Below are positions 61,553 to 64,000 of a stretch of 64,000 nt of DNA, piece after piece (the first letter of the stretch is position 1; the number at the start of each line of letters is the position of its first letter). Below the pieces are notes generated by a model. It made no database searches, had not been told where the DNA came from, and was given only the letters and a program-made list of their open reading frames with translations. Origin of the DNA: Ruthenibacterium sp. (GTDB lineage Bacteria > Bacillota > Clostridia > Oscillospirales > Ruminococcaceae); the NCBI GenBank assembly GCA_020025255.1, contig JAHHSK010000001.1:1-64000 (forward strand). The letters are read 5' to 3'. Position numbers and translations under genes: made by a program.

Positions 61553-63091
61553 TCAGCACAAAGGCGCAGCGATCCGCAGCACCGCATCCAGCAGACGGCT
61601 CCAGAAATGACGGTTGCAATCCGCAAGAGTCACTTCCCGACTTTTGGAAAGCGTATCCATAACATCCTTCTTCAAATCCTTCAAAATCGGACAGCGGTAA
61701 AAATAGCTCCCGCATTCAAAATGAAGATACAAACTGCGGTAATCCATATTTATGGTTCCGATCACACCGATGCTGTCATCGGCCAAATAGCTTTTTGCAT
61801 GAATAAATCCCGGAGTATATTCAAAAATGCGCACACCTGCACGCAGCAGCGGTTCGTAATAGGAATGGGTAAGGCGATATACGATTTTTTTATCAGGCAC
61901 TCCCGGTGTAATGATGCGCACATCCACACCGCGCTTCGCTGCCGCACAGATTGCCGCCTGCAACACATCATCTATTATCAGATACGGTGTATAGATATAC
62001 ACATAATCTTTTGCCTGTGCCAAAATATCGGAATATACCCCCACACTGACCGCCTCTTTTTCAATCGGCGAATCTGCAAACGGCTGTACCCAGCCTTCCC
62101 CGTGGAACGCTTCGGGATGAAACGCATGCGGTCGGAAAGAATCTATGGATTCTTCTGAACTTTCCGGACGGTAGGCATGCCAAAATTCCAAAAACATTGC
62201 CGTAAAATTCCATACTGCCTCACCCTGTAAGCGTACCCCTGTATCCTTCCAATAGCCATACAGCGATATTTCATTGATATATTCATCCGAAATATTGATT
62301 CCGCCATTGAACACCGTATGCCCATCGATCACCATGATTTTTCGATGATCGCGATTATTCATCACCAGCGACAATACCGGGACAAACGGATTGAACATCA
62401 GCGTTTTGATTCCCATGCTTTCCAGCTTTTTTGCAAAATCATCCGGAAGCAGAAACAAACTTCCCATATCATCACAAATCAAGCGGATATCCACCCCTTG
62501 TGATGCTTTCCTTCGCAGGATTTCTTCGATCCGGTTCCACATTTTACCCGGATGAATAATAAAATATTCAAGAAAAATAAAATGCTCTGCCTGCTCCAAC
62601 GCACAGACCATATCCTCGAACATTTCTTCCCCGCATGCGTAATATTTTACCTGTGTATTGGTATAAACCGGATACCCGGATGCATTTTCAATATAGCGGC
62701 TGCAGGACGCCGTGCGCTTATCGGCATCCCTCAGTGCTTCAGCGGCTGCTATATCCGGCGAAAGCTGCGGAAGGATTTTATTATGCTGCTGAGAAAGCTT
62801 CTGTTTCATTCGGCGCGCAGGAAGCTGCCCTCCAAACAGCAAATACAAAACACCGCCCGCAACCGGAAACAACAAAATCAGGATGATCCAACCGATTTTG
62901 AACCCCGGTACATCATCACTATGTATAATATACAGGATAATCAGTATACTTACCAGCGTAAAGGCAATATCGATCCACACCGAATAAGCTGTCAGCTTCC
63001 AAAAAAATACTCCCAGCCATACCAGCTGCAAAAAAATCATCAGCCCTGTAATGAATACTCTTCCGCAAAAAAATTTGAGAACTTTTTTCAT
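61553..63091 (-). CDS. cls: Cardiolipin synthase
   Basis: The 512-residue phospholipase D superfamily enzyme joins two phosphatidylglycerols to cardiolipin in the membrane. Two N-terminal membrane helices (about 8-30 and 38-60), a short third hydrophobic stretch, and two HKD motifs are visible: NNRDHRKIMVIDGHTVFNGG and PGFIHAKSYLADDSIGVIGT. The start at the ATG at 63091 is preferred since GGAG lies six bases before it; ATGs up to 11 codons further upstream are possible. It has its own promoter. Confidence 0.94.
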   Translation of the reverse strand: MKKVLKFFCGRVFITGLMIFLQLVWLGVFFWKLTAYSVWIDIAFTLVSILIILYIIHSDDVPGFKIGWIILILLFPVAGGVLYLLFGGQLPARRMKQKLSQQHNKILPQLSPDIAAAEALRDADKRTASCSRYIENASGYPVYTNTQVKYYACGEEMFEDMVCALEQAEHFIFLEYFIIHPGKMWNRIEEILRRKASQGVDIRLICDDMGSLFLLPDDFAKKLESMGIKTLMFNPFVPVLSLVMNNRDHRKIMVIDGHTVFNGGINISDEYINEISLYGYWKDTGVRLQGEAVWNFTAMFLEFWHAYRPESSEESIDSFRPHAFHPEAFHGEGWVQPFADSPIEKEAVSVGVYSDILAQAKDYVYIYTPYLIIDDVLQAAICAAAKRGVDVRIITPGVPDKKIVYRLTHSYYEPLLRAGVRIFEYTPGFIHAKSYLADDSIGVIGTINMDYRSLYLHFECGSYFYRCPILKDLKKDVMDTLSKSREVTLADCNRHFWSRLLDAVLRIAAPLC

Positions 63092-63140
63092 CTGCATCTC
63101 CCTGTTTTTCATATCCGCTATCATCTGGGTTTATTATAAT

Positions 63141-63169
63141 AATATAGCAATATCCGATCAAAAGCGCAA
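63141..63169 (-). promoter_or_regulatory. Promoter of the cardiolipin synthase gene
   Basis: On minus, TTGCGC (63164-63169) and TATATT (63141-63146) are 17 bases apart, about 50 bases upstream of the start. Confidence 0.6.
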
Positions 63170-63231
63170 GGTTGCCATGCTGCTGCTTTCCTTTTAAATT
63201 TTGTCGCCCTTCCTTTTTCGCCCCAAAAGAA

Positions 63232-63260
63232 TAGACGACAGCCGTTTTCCGTGGTATTAT
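63232..63260 (+). promoter_or_regulatory. Promoter of the small membrane protein gene
   Basis: TAGACG (63232-63237) and TATTAT (63255-63260) are 17 bases apart, with an extended -10 TG. Confidence 0.55.
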
Positions 63261-63291
63261 CTCAAAAGAACATATGAAAGGAGAATTTCCA

Positions 63292-63672
63292 ATGAACCAT
63301 GAAGATCTTCTAAATGAAGTAAAACAATCAAACGAGCTTGCGCGCCGTCAGCTTTTATGGACGCGGATTGCCGCAGCACTTCTTGCCGTGCTGCTGGTTG
63401 CCGTCATTGTATGCGTTGGCGGCACAATGAACAGCCTTAGCCGTATCCACGCGCAGATCGAACAGGTCGATCTTGCGGCGATTTCCCGTCAGCTTTCACT
63501 CTTGGATACACAAGGGCTGAGCGAAGCGATTTCCGGCCTGGACGTCGAAGCATTCAATGATGCCATTAACAATCTGAATTCTGCGGTTCAGGAACTGAAA
63601 AGTGCATCTGAGGCAGCAAAAGCATGGGGCGACCGTATATCCGAAGGGCTCGGAGGCTTATTTTCAAAATAA
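63292..63672 (+). CDS. Small membrane protein with helical extracytoplasmic domain
   Basis: The 126-residue protein has a short charged N-terminus, one hydrophobic helix (about 24-46: IAAALLAVLLVAVIVCVGG), and a predicted helical, coiled-coil-like tail of about 75 residues with heptad-like spacing (LSLLDTQGLSEAISGLDVEAFNDAIN, split here by eye). The start is the ATG at 63292 after AAAGGAGA. No family is recognised. Bitopic proteins with such tails can act as oligomeric scaffolds, but nothing in the context gives a role. It is a single gene with promoter and terminator. Confidence 0.7.
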   Translation: MNHEDLLNEVKQSNELARRQLLWTRIAAALLAVLLVAVIVCVGGTMNSLSRIHAQIEQVDLAAISRQLSLLDTQGLSEAISGLDVEAFNDAINNLNSAVQELKSASEAAKAWGDRISEGLGGLFSK

Positions 63673-63686
63673 TCGATCCGTTAACC

Positions 63687-63730
63687 GCAAAGCGGGACGG
63701 CTCCTAAGGGGAGCGTCCCGCTTTTCTTTC
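63687..63730 (+). terminator. Terminator between the small membrane protein and trxB genes
   Basis: Stem AAAGCGGGAC/GTCCCGCTTT extended by GCTCC/GGAGC, with a TTTT-rich flank. It probably serves both convergent genes. Confidence 0.85.
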
Positions 63731-63761
63731 TGTCCTTTTTGCGAAGCTGCTGTATTTTGTC

Positions 63762-64000
63762 TTATGCGTTTTCTTCCCGGTGCTCTGCAAGATATTCCTC
63801 GGCAAATTTGGAGGCAACCGCTCCATCCGATGCTGCCGTTACGATCTGGCGCAAAGGCTTCGTGCGCACATCGCCTACTGCAAACACGCCGGGGATGGAA
63901 GTACGGGTCGTTTCATCTGCTATGATATAGCCTGCTTCGTCCAGTTCCAGTATGCCCTCAAACATTTTCGTATTGGGAACACGCCCTACTGCCACAAACA
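63762..64000 (-). CDS. trxB: Thioredoxin-disulfide reductase, C-terminal end (partial)
   Basis: Only the last 79 or so codons lie in the window; the gene continues past its right edge. FVAVGRVPNTKMFEG is followed by GYIIADETTRTSIPGVFAVGDVR and then KPLRQIVTAASDGAVASKFAEEYL. This is the FAD-binding C-terminal segment of low-molecular-weight thioredoxin reductases, where GVFAVGDVR contacts FAD. The redox-active CxxC and NADPH sites lie outside the window, so a related ferredoxin- or NADH-dependent reductase cannot be excluded. Confidence 0.9.
   Translation of the reverse strand, partial: FVAVGRVPNTKMFEGILELDEAGYIIADETTRTSIPGVFAVGDVRTKPLRQIVTAASDGAVASKFAEEYLAEHREENA

Overview
The window looks like a chromosomal segment of a gut-type member of the Clostridia, most likely near Oscillospiraceae/Ruminococcaceae. 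This is inferred from gene content and style only: moderate GC, a type III glutamine synthetase, a Na+-type ATP synthase c subunit, a DUF1846 protein, an aldo/keto reductase with a ferredoxin tail, a hypoxanthine-DNA glycosylase, GntR+DUF5808 and MarR+ABC pairs, and Gram-positive lipoprotein and cardiolipin synthase types. No rRNA, tRNA, CRISPR array, transposase gene or prophage was seen.

Layout. 1-4.7 kb: minus-strand AAA ATPase, an SH3-repeat lipoprotein, and a corC-like/pepT pair. 4.7-6.8 kb: a plus-strand promoter leading into the decayed 3' end of a UDP-GlcNAc 2-epimerase gene, an intact WbuB-like glycosyltransferase and a 60-residue membrane protein. This is what remains of a surface-polysaccharide cassette. 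6.9-11.8 kb: minus-strand operon murD, GNAT, methionine gamma-lyase-like gene, cysS. 12.0-14.1 kb: glnN on plus with a probable TTG start. 14.3-16.4 kb: polysaccharide flippase and proC on minus. 16.5-23.8 kb: complete F1Fo ATP synthase operon on minus (atpZ-like, atpI-like, B, E, F, H, A, G, D, C), with c-subunit residues predicting Na+ coupling.

24.1-28.9 kb (plus): DUF1846 protein, two GNAT acetyltransferases, and a GntR regulator with a DUF5808 membrane protein under an inverted repeat. 29.0-32.3 kb (minus): aldo/keto reductase, aldose-1-epimerase-like protein, a degenerate HAD protein and a DNA glycosylase. 32.4-34.8 kb: PAP2 phosphatase and two poorly characterised proteins. 34.9-39.5 kb (plus): MarR regulator and a heterodimeric ABC exporter whose first subunit carries a large inserted domain. 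39.6-46.8 kb (minus): zinc ribbon protein, SigH-like sigma factor, MATE exporter, Tex and YfhO. 46.9-52.7 kb: dusB diverging from polA, then rimI, a small membrane protein and tsaD. 53.1-57.1 kb: HAD hydrolase (minus), then nnrD-like dehydratase, BI-1 family protein, and a MarR/flavodoxin pair under a duplicated operator. 57.1-63.1 kb (minus): PhoR-like kinase/OmpR regulator, a hairpin-rich gap, tcdA, a DedA protein and cardiolipin synthase. The window ends with a small membrane protein and the C-terminal end of thioredoxin reductase.

Most of the segment is housekeeping: energy coupling, wall precursor synthesis, tRNA modification, nitrogen assimilation, DNA repair. The best leads are the two-carboxylate Na+ c subunit, the decayed epimerase next to an intact glycosyltransferase, three local regulators whose promoters carry clear palindromic or repeated operators (GntR 27.1 kb, MarR 34.8 kb, MarR 56.0 kb), the asymmetric ABC exporter with its insert, and the hairpin cluster at 59.6-60.0 kb. 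I saw no clear, wholly new multi-gene system. All family names are from motif recognition by eye; no database search was run.
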